64,000 nucleotides of DNA from Cadophora sp. MPI-SDFR-AT-0126 (taxonomy: Eukaryota; Ascomycota; Leotiomycetes; Helotiales; Ploettnerulaceae), in contig JAGMVK010000003.1 in NCBI GenBank assembly GCA_020747065.1, forward strand, positions 2,604,001 through 2,668,000, given 5' to 3'. Positions 10,211 through 22,186 of the stretch are shown here, piece by piece (position 1 is the stretch's first letter; every line of letters begins with the position of its first letter). A program made the position numbers and the translations under genes. The notes below the pieces were generated by a model. The model had not been told where the DNA came from. It searched no databases and saw only the letters and a list, made by a program, of their open reading frames with translations.

Positions 10211-11595
10211 CGAACCTAGACATAAATGCCAGAGCCGTCTGGAAGCCACGTCAGGAGGGCATGAAACCTGGTATCAGATAGGCTCGCTGCGGTGTTCGGA
10301 TTCTCTGTCTGAACTTTCCACTTCCTGAGAAAGCTTGGACTTGGCATAAGCTTAGAAATTGGTACTATCAGCTGATTCCAAGGTCTCTGATTAGCTACCG
10401 CATCTGACCGTAACCGCACATGATACCAGAGTGGATACAGTCCAAGACTTGAAGGTCTTGTAAAAGGGTAGACGGGGTGCTTAAGACTTCGCTAACAATG
10501 CCAACTCGAAATGCGTGGAGGAAGTTGCAGGCGAGAACATGATGATCCCTGGAAGGTGATCAGTGGAAACGCCGACATTCCGAAGAAAGTCTTACCGGAC
10601 AGCAGAGCCACGGTATCTGGTTGGACTCTCGCGTCTGAGGAGTGGACTGGGATAGCTTTGCTTTTGAGGTTGGCGAGTTGCGTAGGCTTTGTTTGAGGAT
10701 CGCCAAGCGTGGATCCGGGGGTGGCGCTAGTGTGGCAGCACTCTGCCAAGATGCATGATCACCGTCTGGAAACGTTGTTTTATGAGGATGGGATGTTTCG
10801 AAGGCGTCATCCAGTTCGCAGGAACTGCCGTTGAGATTTAATGCTCCGGTCAACAGGATCAACATATTTGTTTTGTGCGGCAAAATATATGTCGTCAATG
10901 CCCCCATCGCGTCTCGATTTCGAAAATTCTTTGCTGGGAATACTCTGCGCTGACTTGACAACAAGAGGGACCATGGCATGACGATTCCGCTGAGAAAGCA
11001 AGAACCTCCCTGCCGTTGGGATTGCCGCGTTAGAAGTTTTGACATTGAGTATGTATTTGTCTCCATGTCTCGCTAAGATGAAAATGGGGCAGGCGTGTAG
11101 CAAGGGGTGACAAAATCAGGAAAACAAATCAACAATTTCTTTCGACAATACATGCCACAAAGCGGTAGCACACCGAAAACTGAAGAGATTTGGTAATATT
11201 TGGTGACTGACTGCTGAACTCCCAAATTCAACGACTATTCTCAAGCCAGCATGCTACATTTGCCACCAAAAGTGTTGGCGAACATCACTAAATATGATCA
11301 AACAGTCGTCCCTTTTGAGCTACATCCGCGTCAAACATACTCTCCATTTCTGAAAGTATTGCATCCTATGTTAGGAGGCTAGTCATAAAGTATGGTATAG
11401 GATGTATAAGGTGTGCAGTAAATACAATGAAGCTGAATGAGATAGATACTTAACAGACAGTGAAATAGGTTCATAGCTATGCCGTTATCGACCTCATTTC
11501 TCGCCCCAAGTGACTATAAAATTCAACGCGATATTTTCTTTTCATCGAAACTCTGAGCTATCAACCTAATCCTACCATCTATTGTGACCTCTAAT
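10211..11595. other. Intergenic, no supported gene
   Basis: Minus-strand ORFs at 10492-11103 (up to 168 codons) have no recognisable domain, no good start context and no splice continuation. The right part (11300-11595) is AT-rich and is the 3' flank of the permease gene. Confidence 0.45.
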
Positions 11596-13395
11596 TTACA
11601 ACTGACTGAACACTTCCTTGGCGGGCTCCGCCACACCCTCAATGACAACAACATTGTCCTCCAGCACAGAGTTCCCTTCCTTGATATATGTATGTCTCGC
11701 TTTCCACACCCACCAAATACCAGGAAAGATGATCGTCGCACCAACAATGAGAATTGACCAGTTCATATATGAGATATTCACCACATTGACCGGAACATAC
11801 ATGGGAAAGCTAAACATAACGATCATCATCAGCGACCAGCATACAGATACGATGTTGATCAAGTATCCCCATCTTCCGAGGTCAAAATTTGGGCGTGACG
11901 GTAAAATCTTACGGCCTCGGACAAGCACGATGATGATTGGTGTGACATATCCCACTTGCAGGGTGACACCACCTCCTGAGATGATGGCTTGGAAAGCATA
12001 GTCTGAGCCAAGTACAATGAGGCCGATGATCAAATCGATGACCAGAATGGCGATCATGGCACGTAGAGGAATACCAAATCGTTTGTTGACAGTGGCGAAG
12101 TAGGAGGAGTAAGGGAACGCGCGATCACGGGCCATGCTCCAGGCTAGACGAGAACCAGCGGTATTCGTACCAACAACAATGAAGTAATTGAGTCCGATCA
12201 TAACGAGAGCACAGAAGACTCCGCCACCATATGTGCTGTGATAGATGTCCATGAACCAGTTCATGTAGGGCTGCGAAGCTAGCATATAATTTTCGTAGTC
12301 ACCCGCACAGAAAAGCATCAGGATCGCACTGGCCCAGGATGTAACACTGCAAAATATCATGGAACAGACCATGACTCGCTGCGATTATTGTCAGCAGAAG
12401 ATTATGCATCCAGTACTAGTGACTTACAGGTGCTTGGCGAGAAGCATCCTTCATTTCCTCGACAAGATGCATCATTCCATCTGTCCCATAAAGCCCATAC
12501 ATCGGCGTGTAAAAGCTCAAGATGAAGACCCATGGCCTGCTGGTGTATCCTGTGTTGTTGATAAACATCTTGAAGACAAATCCACTACTCTTTTTTGGTG
12601 CCAGGACAAGGAAGCTGACCGCCCAAGCGAGACCCCCTCCAATCGTCCAGAAAGCTCCGAACACATTGAGCGCTGGAAGATATCTTGGCGCGAGATTCTG
12701 GACGATTGGTCCAACGAGGAAGACAGAGTAGACCACCCAGGTTAACCATGGTTTCCAGACAAAATCTGGATGCGTGACTTCGACGAAGCTTGCGATGACT
12801 TGTGCCGAGTTCAAGGCGCAAGATGAGCCCGTCGAGATTTCGCCGACAAGAACAGCCCATCCAACGAGGTACGACAGAAAAGGACGGAATTTTCCAGTAG
12901 CTAGGGCTTGCGTATAATACTGTTGGCCTCCTGCTGTTGGCCAAATGGAACAGAACTCAGCTAGCGAGATCATGAGCAGCGTCTGGCCTACGGCGACGAT
13001 AAGAGTACCCCAGACCTGGACGATATTTGGTCAGTACGAATTTGGACAATCTTCGAATCAGAGCACATACCATTGCCATCGGGCCTCCAATATCGAAGAC
13101 TGTTGAGTAAAGAACGACGTTGCAAGACCATGAGCACATCATCATGACTTGGTCTTCATCATGTCAGAGGGTGTACATAAGCCGAAGTGCATAACTTACA
13201 AGCACACAACGTCCAGAAATTGTATACTCTTCAGAAAAATCAGCACGGGCAGCGATGGAATCTACATTGTGCTCACCGTTTCAGCTCCGGAGCTTTTCCC
13301 ATGGACATCAGCAATGCATCGTCTGAAGAAACCGATTTCTGATCGCCGGTGCTATCATATTGTACATCCGCCTGGATGACCTTGGTATCGTCCAT
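11596..13395 (-). CDS. APC-superfamily permease (choline/GABA/amino-acid type)
   Basis: Five exons (13395-13277, 13228-13200, 13147-13071, 13015-12428, 12378-11596) give 531 aa. The assembled N-terminus is a ~40-residue soluble segment ending GKAPELKR, then VYNFWTLCAF at the start of the first membrane span. Conserved family segments include GGPMAMVWGTLIVAVGQ, EFCSIWPTAGGQQYY, and SRLAWSMARDRAFPYS near the middle. About 12 hydrophobic spans are visible. The family (related to yeast Hnm1 and Uga4) takes up choline, GABA or other amino compounds across the plasma membrane; the substrate cannot be told. It is divergent from the dioxygenase gene. Exon 2 is only 29 nt, but frame and splice sites agree. 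Confidence 0.9.
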
Positions 13396-14178
13396 TTCGT
13401 CGACACCGATCTTCAGCGAATTTGCAGTATACCGAGAAGCTTAGTTGAAGAAAACTCCATATTCCTCGAGGGAGATAAAGACCTTGATATTGATTTCCCT
13501 GCCCGCCCCAGCCTCTCCCTGTCACTAGGAGGGCCTGCACTTTGTCCATATCTCGCATCACCTAGAAGCTGGCATACCTCATCTATCTCGTGGGGCTCCG
13601 AGGTATTGATAGCGGCAACGACAAAAGACACTCGATGTTCCCCCACTTTCTCCACGTATCAGGTCCAATTAAGGTTGGGGATATGAAAGAAGGCTGACAC
13701 GCTAAGCCTAATATGGGCAGTCGATTGAGAAAGTAAGCGCCACCGAGAATAAACCTAGCGAATGTTTATCCTCCCGTATTGCTTCTTATCTTATCGAAGT
13801 ATTTGGCCAGCTGATATGTAGACTACAGGATCAACATACCTCCTCAGGCATGTCGATTGAGAGCCTTAATGTACAGCCGACCCAAGCAACAACTCCATTG
13901 TCTTCGCGTAATCCAGGGGCTCGGCTACCCCGGTTGCCCCCCTTTTGGAAGTCTTATCCCGTCTACCCCGCTGATGAAGACCATTGGAAGAATTAGAGAG
14001 GGATTTTTGTATGAATTGTGTAATGAAATAGAAAGGTATATATAAATATCGTTTCCGCACATCCCGAAGAAGTTTTGATGTATCGCTTACTCCGAGCTTC
14101 ACAAGTTCACACCAGGTGAATCAATTCTCGCATCGACATACACTGATTTCAGAACGACAGATTCGACAGAGACAAAAA
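13396..14178. promoter_or_regulatory. Divergent promoter region, permease / dioxygenase
   Basis: 783 bp separate the two start codons. It contains AT-rich stretches at 13780-13860 and 14020-14060, including a TATATAA run at 14038-14044 about 140 bp before the dioxygenase start. ORFs inside lack coding character. Confidence 0.4.
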
Positions 14179-15204
14179 ATGGCGTCGTCAGTCACCTCGT
14201 ATTTCTCAAGATGGGCTCGAAAATTCTGGGCTCAGCCTGCAAAGGACCAGGCAATCAAAAGTCCACCTGTAAAGCCACAGCTTCAACGTATGAGCGCTAA
14301 AAACCATGCAACAACTTGCGAGGCTCTTGTCGCAATCATCGAGCGAGATGGCGGTGTTATCGTAGAGGATCTTATTTCTCCTACCCTCGTTGCCCAGATC
14401 AAATCAGATTTGGCACCTCATTTCGACACTGACAAGGTGGACAAGTCGGGCTTCTTCCCTAGCACAACCCAGCGCGCCACGGGTCTACTGGCAATTTCGG
14501 ATGCCTGTGTAGAGCTGGCACTGAACCCGCTCTACAACGCCATTGCCAACAAGATGATCTCAAGCACCTACACGTACTGGAGTGCGCAGGTACAAGAAAC
14601 CGTTACCAGCAAGCCACAAATCAGTAGCACTGTAGGCTTCAGAGTCAATCCAGGCGGGAAGCAGCAAGGTCTCCATAGAGATGATAGCGACTACCACACA
14701 AGAAATTGCGATATGCCGGTGATGATTGGATGTGTGACAGCGTTGACGAAGACAACAAAAGGTAAGGTTACATGAAACTCATTGGCGTCCTTCCAATACA
14801 ATACTGACAATTTCACAGAAAATGGAGCAACAATAGTGATTCCTGGAAGCCATCTTTGGGGCCCAGATAGATGCCCACTTGATGAAGAAGCCATACCTGC
14901 CGAACTTGAACCGGGTTCTGCTCTTATCTTTTTGGGCAACACATACCACGCAGGCGGCGGAAATACCACGACCGACCAAGCCAGAGAAACCGTAGGCATT
15001 TTTTTGTGCAAAGGATTCTATCGCCAAGCTGAGAATCAATATCTCATGGTCCCACCAGAGAAAGCGAAAAGACTTAGTCCTCAAGCGCAACGACTTCTCG
15101 GCTACGGTATCTCATTACCGTCGGTAGGGTTTATGGAGTACCAGGATCCTATGGTGCGTTGGCCTTTGGGCAATTCCATTCCTATGCCACGTACTTTGTG
15201 CTAA
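14179..15204 (+). CDS. Phytanoyl-CoA-dioxygenase-family Fe(II)/2-oxoglutarate oxygenase
   Basis: Exons 14179-14761 and 14819-15204 (donor GTAAGG, CTGAC branch) give 322 aa. The metal-binding HxD is in QGLHRDDSDYH and the distal His in GNTYHAGGGN; the Arg in QARETVG fits the 2-oxoglutarate anchor. The length and HRDD motif resemble small fungal secondary-metabolism members such as FtmOx1 and AsqJ (from memory). Such enzymes hydroxylate, desaturate or epoxidise small molecules; this substrate is unknown. The ATG at 14179 has an AAAATGG context and is the first ATG in frame. Neighbours are a permease (divergent) and a Zn2Cys6 regulator (convergent). Confidence 0.9.
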
Positions 15205-15336
15205 TATATGGTGTCTCAGAGAGTGTTGTTTGCCGTCGAGGATGAAGAAACGGTGAATATGTAAAGCTGTATGTAGAATGTGATGGTGTGTTGGTGCGTT
15301 GCCAATCTCCACTCAATTTCGAGACAAAAGTATATA

Positions 15337-17292
15337 TCAGAAAACGAGAAACTGTTTGCCACGACTCGTCCAGTGCCGTGCATATTGAATCCAGTTTATC
15401 TCACTCCCTGTGTCTGATTGGCCACCTATACTCTGTTTGGAGTTCAACGAGTGCCCATCATCTCTGGCAATCCAAAGCGTTCTTAAGAACTGCAAACCGA
15501 CCTCACAGTTCGAAAACCCGGTACGTTGCATAGACTGTTTCAGCTTCTGCTCCACCACTGTCCTGGTTCCGTCATCACTTTGAGCTTCTGTTCCTGCAAT
15601 GAAAAGTGGCCAAACAATATTTTGTGCAAAAGAGGGGTGATCGGACTGCACTAGATCGAGGCTTTGGAATAGTGCTGATCGCGATTCCATTATTTTCTGT
15701 ACCGAATTCGGAAATGACAGACATCGGTAACTGTACAGAAGACCGGCATGGTGAAAGCTCTCAATAACTCCCAGAAACTGCTCACGCTCGGCTGGTGTGT
15801 TGAAAATCGTTTGTGAACATGATGCTAGTGTACGATCTCTTGCTTGCTCAAACAGGTGACACAATTCAGGCAACGATATTCGACCTTTGGGGCTGGGCAG
15901 TCTCCCAGCTACAGTTTGTCGCTCAAGCGAAGTCACCCACTTGATGAGCCTAAGGAACTCGATAAAGACACTACTGTTGTCTTTTGTCAAGAGCTCCTGA
16001 TCATAGGTCTCCTCGAAAGATGTTGTGCAGGCGAACGCGTCAAATACGAACAATTGTTCAGCAAGAAACCTGAATGTTTCATCGTTGAATGAGCAGCCAG
16101 CCGACGTCTGAAAGTTTGCAACGTTACGTGCAGCATCAAAATGTAATCGCCATTGCCGGGATTCTAATCGCCAATAATCAGGCCATGAAGATCAAGAAGA
16201 ATCGGAAATGACTGACCTGGGCGAATTGTTTCCATGTTGCACAGCATTAGCATACTCGCCAATACCGGATTCAATTTTTCTTCACGATAGACTCCTCCCA
16301 CAGGGGGTTTCACAGTATCTGGCATGATTATTGTTGATCGCAAGTCAGACGCCAGAAGACTTAATGCCGAATCGCGGTAGTTGTGGGCACGTCTTGTAAG
16401 ATCCTTCTTCAGGGATGAGCAACTTGAGAGGGTGACAGAGGATAGATGCTCGGCCGCGAATGCAAGCATGGACAAGAGCAATGGAGTCGATTGGAGCGCC
16501 AGAGATATCATCGTAGATCGCCACTGGTTTTCGGGAGTATCCACCCACTTCAAGAAGGTTAGCGCTGCCAGAGTCGATATCTCAGGATCATGATCTCAGT
16601 TCCTAAGATATCAATCTTAGGACATTTCTTGATGTGAGATCCCAGAGCTTAGAAAATCAAAGCTAAAAGAAGTACGTACAACCATGGTTGCTGCAATGGT
16701 CTGCCCATAGTGATGAAATAGATGACGTGCTGTATGTTCCTGCAATATGCCGGTTTTGAATGCTGGAACTGCAATTAAACAGTTGTCAACTGATGGGGAA
16801 TAGAGGGAACAGCTGGAACAGTCGCTGCTACTTTCGGAATGATTCTGACTTCCTCTATGTTTTGCCGATGTTGTCATTTTGCTGATGAAGGGAAGGTTGG
16901 GGTCGACATTTCGGTTCTTGTTCGTAGAGCTGGATCTGGGAGTCGGAAGCTCTTCCGTGGATTGGACTGGGGAGTAACTAGCTTGCTGTACAGCAGGAAC
17001 GGTCTTTCCAGCAAGCTTCCCTCGGCTTGCCACACCCCACTCCCAATTGAGAATAACACCATAGCCAGGACAAGCGAGGTCTCTTGACGTGCACTTCTTG
17101 CAACAAGGCACTGAACGGTCACACTTTATTCGGCGTCTGTTACAAACTCGACAATCTACTTTGTCTCAGTCTGTTTGTCATAAAGATATTCCGGTTTACA
17201 CCATCGGCGTTAGGCAACATACCTTTGGCAGCTTTGGTACCACACTTGTCTGACTGGGAGATCTGCGTCTTCGAACGCCTTGGTTTGTCCAT
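15337..17292 (-). CDS. Zn2Cys6 transcription factor
   Basis: Four exons (17292-17223, 17158-16680, 16547-16217, 16163-15337) give 568 aa. Splicing the first intron builds the zinc cluster CRVCNRRRIKC then CCKKC and LACPGYG, spanning residues ~26-55. Splicing the second (donor GTACGT, CTAAC branch) joins TIAATMV to WVDTPENQWR, the usual start of the fungal-specific regulatory domain (Fungal_trans_2 type). The third intron restores PESRQWRLHFDAARNV. The rest of the domain runs to the C-terminus. The protein should bind CGG-containing promoter sites in the nucleus. It is convergent with the dioxygenase gene, 132 bp away, and may regulate that gene and the permease. Confidence 0.9.
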
Positions 17293-18647
17293 ATCTGCTT
17301 GTGAGCCACGACCGAGAGCTATGAAGCTGAACTTGTGACCGGCCGTCGTGAAATGCGAGCTAGCGGGAAATGTGCAAAATGGTAAGTTGAGTCTCGTAAT
17401 TCTGGGACGGTGGACTGCTTGTTGGAATGCGGCGACCTTTGGCAAGCTATCAGGAAGAACGTCTATTCAAATACTGTGTTTTCGAACAGTCACACAGAAT
17501 TGTGAGTCCAAGATAAGAGACATGGCAGCGCATGCATATGGCTGATCTTTGGCTGGTCCCGAGAGTTTCCACAGCCACAGGTTCCATGGAGTGCCTGCTT
17601 AGTCAGCTCTAGACCCAAACTACTTTGGGAAGGTCGATGGAGAAAACGACGAGGGTGCAGAAAACTACAGGAACAATCCAATTGAGGGGGATTGCGGGCT
17701 TCTGCCTCTGTAGCATATATCTTATCATTCCATTCTCTCGTCTTATTATATGTGAACATTGTTACCTGACAATATCCTTATCTGAATAATGTCTTCATGC
17801 AAGAATACACATGACGAGATGAGCAGCAGGCATAGCCTTGACGCCGGTCTCGGAATTCCAACTCGCAGCCTTCAAGTTGAATATGGAGATCTGAAGTATT
17901 CTTTAATTATTGTTATTTGAAAATATTAATATGGCTTACAGACTGCGAAATTTTGTGATGAAAGGATTGAACTAAACATTAGTTCTATTGGATTCAGGTA
18001 TTGCAACATTTAGAATTTGGCAACGAATCTTGTAGCCCAAATTTCCTTGGCCTCCCTTCTCATACAGTCAAGCATGGCGATTTATGATAGGCCAGGCGGT
18101 TCAAACGCATTTGAAAGATCAAGGGGTGCTCGCTTAAGGGGCATTCGCTTAGGTGGCGCACTTGCTGTTGACCCAACCACAAGTAGGTAAATACCAACTA
18201 GAAATCAACATCAGCACTGGAAATCATTGCGTTGCTACAAAGACTGGGATCCATACTTGCAGCAAACAGAGCCATTCTATCTACGTTGTGTTGCAGATTG
18301 TTTGAATTTGATGGTGCTGTTGAGGCTTTGAAGAAGGTTACTTCGCGCGATAAGCGTTGCTTGACTCCACCTCCTCCGCCGCTTCCGTGCTTGAATGTGA
18401 CCAATAGACACTCTCAGTCTCGGCCAATCGACGTACGAAGCCTTCCGTATCTCTGCGCGCTCTGGTCTAGTACAATGATCCACATAAGCGAAGGTGAGAA
18501 ATTGATGCTCAATTTCTATTCCAGGTTGCTACTCAAATTCCACTTCCTCAACCGTAACCACCACGCTCTCCACTATCTCACTTCCATGCATCACAATTTT
18601 ACAACAAAGTACCTGTGCCGCACTCAACGAATTCGGATCGAACTAAA
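17293..18647. other. Intergenic, no supported gene
   Basis: It includes the upstream regions of the regulator (minus) and of the unknown gene at 18648 (plus). Bases 17890-18000 are AT-rich. An ORF pair at 18198-18672 (both strands open) has a Gly/Pro-run region but no family signal. Confidence 0.45.
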
Positions 18648-19338
18648 ATGTCTCAACCGCCATTGCAACTAAGTGGTGGAAAATCTGAATCAGCATCAAA
18701 TCAAAGTCAAGATAATTCGACAGATCAGAATCTACAGCCTCGGGTTGATGCTTCAGGAAAGGCGACGGCGCAGCAGCATGCCATGCAGCAAGGACTGACA
18801 ATGCCGAATTCAGAAGACCAGTCTAACGAGATCATCGCCATTGTGGACATTTGGCCCGGCTGTAATGATAGCTGAGGTTAGGCTCACACCAACTACACTA
18901 ACTGGACCAAAAGATCACAATATTCAGCGCAAGCTGAATATGCCTAACTCGTACCATTACACCGGCCACTGCGATATCACTGATGAGCAAAGAGAACAAT
19001 TAGCCCGCGGGGCTCAGGGACCATTACCGGACGGTGATGATTTCGCCGATCAGCCCATAAAGCCGTACAGCCCGGAAGACCCCCCACGTGAATGGGCAAT
19101 GGGGCCTAAAGCTTGGGTGGAAGAGAAAGATAGCAAGGGTATTTGGAATACTCATTTCAGTTTCCTTGACTAACACTGTTCAGGACGAACGATATGGCGA
19201 AATCTGTTTCTTGATACTCAGCAGGACACACGACCATGTTGCCTTCTGGATCCAAATAAGAATCAGACGACCATTGAGCAGGACATGGAAGGAGTATCGT
19301 CTAGACTCGGCCCGCTTGAGCATCCCGAGGAAAAGTAG
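18648..19338 (+). CDS. Hydrophilic protein of unknown function
   Basis: Three exons (18648-18861, 18914-19138, 19184-19338) join in phase to 197 aa. Both introns are short (52 and 45 nt) and have CTAAC branch sites (ACACTAACTGG and GACTAACAC), which is good evidence for a real gene. The first ~70 residues are Gln/Ser/Asn-rich and likely disordered. The middle has YHYTGHCDITDEQREQLARG and DQPIKPYSPEDPPREWAMG. The C-terminal part reads RTIWRNLFLDTQQDTRPCC and ends in an acidic tail. There is no signal peptide, membrane span or known domain. I do not recognise the family. Confidence 0.6.
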
Positions 19339-19466
19339 TGTCCGCGAGGTACAGTCGACGGTGGCATGGCCGCTTCTTGTTATACAAACCTAGATTTGCC
19401 CGTCCTGAGACTTTTCCTTCTCCCTCTGCGTTCACAATTTTGACTTGTTATTGATCGCTTGAATAC

Positions 19467-19919
19467 ATGCCCCTCGGACTGTTCCGTGTTGATATATTTA
19501 ACTCTCTTCTCCTCAGCGCTCATCGCATTACTCACCAGCAAATCCGAAGCACCTGGAAGAATCCTGTTCGTCCTTCACTTCTGTCTTCAGCGGTTCAACT
19601 ACCGTCGTTTCTACATACTCTGCTGCATTCTCTACTGATCCCTCTTGACTTTGCACGTGGTTTTGTGATCAAGACTCCTCAGATCAAGAAGATAGCATTT
19701 GTATGTACGAAAGTTGCGAACGAGTTGGTAACTTGTGATGTTAGAGTTAATACTGTTCCACCATTGGTATCTCTTGGCGGTGGCTATCAATGGCTTACCG
19801 TCGAACCTACCACCGTGACTCTGGCTGGAAGCGCTGTTCGTACCAAAGAAGCGGTCTGGACAGTGATTAAAGCTTCATATCTGGACATTGTGACTTCTCG
19901 AGGTATTCTCAAGAAGTGA
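19467..19919 (+). CDS. Unrecognised ORF, possible gene remnant
   Basis: An ATG-initiated ORF of 150 codons with no known domain. A second frame in the same stretch is rich in Ser/Thr/Val (for example SSFTSVFSGSTTVVSTYS), which resembles Ser/Thr-rich surface proteins but is broken by stops. It may be a decayed gene rather than a functional one. Confidence 0.2.
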   Translation: MPLGLFRVDIFNSLLLSAHRITHQQIRSTWKNPVRPSLLSSAVQLPSFLHTLLHSLLIPLDFARGFVIKTPQIKKIAFVCTKVANELVTCDVRVNTVPPLVSLGGGYQWLTVEPTTVTLAGSAVRTKEAVWTVIKASYLDIVTSRGILKK

Positions 19920-20277
19920 TTTTGTAGTGGCCGCTTCTCAGCCTTTAGAGAAGACTCCGAACCCTGTATGTAAGTATAATTCACACGCGATGTTGTGAAT
20001 GCTTACTGAATCTGAGATGTCTCGTGACTCCCTTGCTCAAATCTCCCTACCGCCAACCAGAAACAACATCTGCTCTGCGATACCCCGTCGCACAGACTGA
20101 AAATATGGACAGCCGAGGATTTCTAGCTTTCTGATCTTGATAAACTGATACTGCAGCGTGACATCGAGTACCAATAGCTCCCGTAAGTCCAAGTATCGTC
20201 GACTTCCAAATGCTGGACTTTGTTGCTCATTTATGTGCAAATAAGTCTTTTTTTGTAGCATTTCGCGATGGAACCAA

Positions 20278-21844
20278 CTACTTCATCCACTCTCCTCCAA
20301 GTGCATCCTCACCACCATTTGCATAAAACTCGCGCCTCTCGAGAAAGCTCGTTCCGAAGACCAGATTCACAGGCTGGTCTGGGAATACCCTGCATAAAAC
20401 CATGAAGGGCGGGGTTGTCGATGCTCCACTCCACTCCAAGGTTACAGTCCCACTGCTGAGAACTTCTTCTCCTTTGCTGTAGAAGTTCGCAAGCATTCGA
20501 GTACCATTTTTAGATCCACCACCATGAGGTTGAATGGATAGCCCCAAAGAATTAGCATACTTGGCCGAAATCGCGTGCTCTGGAAAGTCCGTGGCGATCC
20601 TTGCTGTTGCTACTACTAATCCATTGGGAGTGTTGATGTAGCCGTTTGCTTTTGGACGTCGAATTGGGGTGGATCCTTCAGGTACATCTATCTCTCTGCT
20701 GGAGCTAATTGATTGTATCTGTCTAGGTGAGTTTGGCCGGGATTCTGCAATAAGTCGCCCTTGCTTGTGTCGTAATGGAGGTACCTGAGCTGACCGAATC
20801 TGTTCTCGCTCCTGGGATATAGATACTCTGCTTTCAACTTGTTTGCCCATGGGAAGGCGTAGTAGTGGCGGATCGCCAGCTGGAAGCTCTTTGCCCAAAT
20901 AGCGGTAGCTGCTGCTGGACGATCGTGTATAGTGAGAACTTTTAGGATTCTCCGATTGTGGTGTTGAGGGCGGAGTACTAGCATCGGATGTCGCCTCTGA
21001 CGGACGATGGGACATGCCTGTCGTTGTTGAGGATGATGGAGAGGGCCTGGGTTGGCTAGGAGCACGGCTCTCATCTACCATGCTGCTCCCGAGATCCATA
21101 AGGATGCTTTCCAAGGTGTCTGGGGCTTCGTAAGGCTCTACTAGACTAGTGGAACTTCGGGCCTGTCGCTGATTCCATCTTTTCTCTCGCTTCTGACTGA
21201 GAGCTATTTCTTTCACAAGGAAGTTTATCTGTCCCTTGAGCTGCTTTCTTTGAAAATCAGCTCTGGAATTGGGCGTACCGGTAACATGTACAAACTCACA
21301 TCTCTAGTAATTGCTGCTGGTAAATTGCTTCAGGTATATTATTACTGTCTTGAAGACATCTCACTTTGAGCTCAAGAGTCAACGAGCTCATTATAAGTAG
21401 GATGTCCGATTTGAACCCGTCCAATTCTGAACGCAAGGCCAATATGTTAGGCTGTCGAATTACCCATTTCAGAGCCGTTCTGGCTTTCCGCAACACAATT
21501 GGTTTTCTTTGCATCAACTTGGCTGTGTCCCAAGCTTTGGTTATGTGTTTTTGAGTTCGACCTGACTTTTGTATTAACAACTCAAAACCCCCTTTTTCCA
21601 GAAGGGCCTTCAAGATGGGAGAAGTCGCTAGCGCAGGGTTTTCGCTCAAAGACCTGAGACTATCAAGGCTGGTATCGATTGCCGTGGAGAACAGACGTAT
21701 ATCATCGGCGAATTCTTCCATCTCTTCACGGGCAGCAGACAGAGTCTTGGCAATTCGGACCATTTTCACTGACGCCTTCGCGGCACAACCAGCGGCGCCA
21801 GTAATTGCCACGATGCTGGCTGTGAAACCGACGAGTTCAGCCAT
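20278..21844 (-). CDS. PigL_N-like protein with a degenerate retropepsin-like C-terminal domain
   Basis: Exons 21844-21300 and 21247-20278 (donor GTGAGT) give 504 aa. Residues ~1-185 begin MAELVGFTASIVAITGAAGC and continue with long helices, like the N-terminal domain found in fungal NACHT proteins and in azaphilone-cluster protein L. Residues ~200-380 are Ser/Pro-rich and likely disordered. The last ~120 residues (GLVVATARIATDFPEHAIS, LGLSI, VNLVFGTSFLERREF) resemble the fold of retropepsin-like domains. The catalytic Asp-Thr/Ser-Gly is replaced by Ala-Thr-Asp, so protease activity is not expected. A signalling or recognition role is inferred. Start: the first ATG, 21844; an upstream TTG is in frame. 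Confidence 0.75.
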
Positions 21845-22186
21845 TGCGACGTTGGGGCTGTTCAACTAAGTCCTTTACAAATGTGACAACACGTTTGTGA
21901 TACTCGAAAAGATAAAAAGTCCCTAAAGATATGAAAGTCAGAAGTCGAAGTCGGACGAGGCCTCGACACCTTATCACCACAACCAGCCCACCCCATCTCC
22001 ACAACATCTTCTTCCACCTTCCACACCTCTGCATCACGCACTCCTAATTCCACAAGGCTCCCAACAGGGCTCAGCATACGACCACACCCCGCATATCCGA
22101 GGTCAGCGCAGTGCATGAAACTCGCGAATCATGGCAAAGCTTTGATTTTGACCTGCAGGGCCAGCACAACCGCAAGCTGTGTAGGC
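21845..22186. other. Intergenic, no gene seen
   Basis: This is the upstream region of the PigL_N-like gene. Minus-strand ORFs at 21862-22116 have no recognisable content. Confidence 0.4.

Noticed and set aside
10492..11103. Overlapping minus-strand ORFs up to 168 codons
   Set aside because: No domain, low-complexity composition, no splice continuation and several overlapping frames with equal merit.
18198..18672. ORFs open on both strands (68 and 146 codons)
   Set aside because: The openness comes from a CCTCCTCCGCCG repeat; no signal for coding on either strand.
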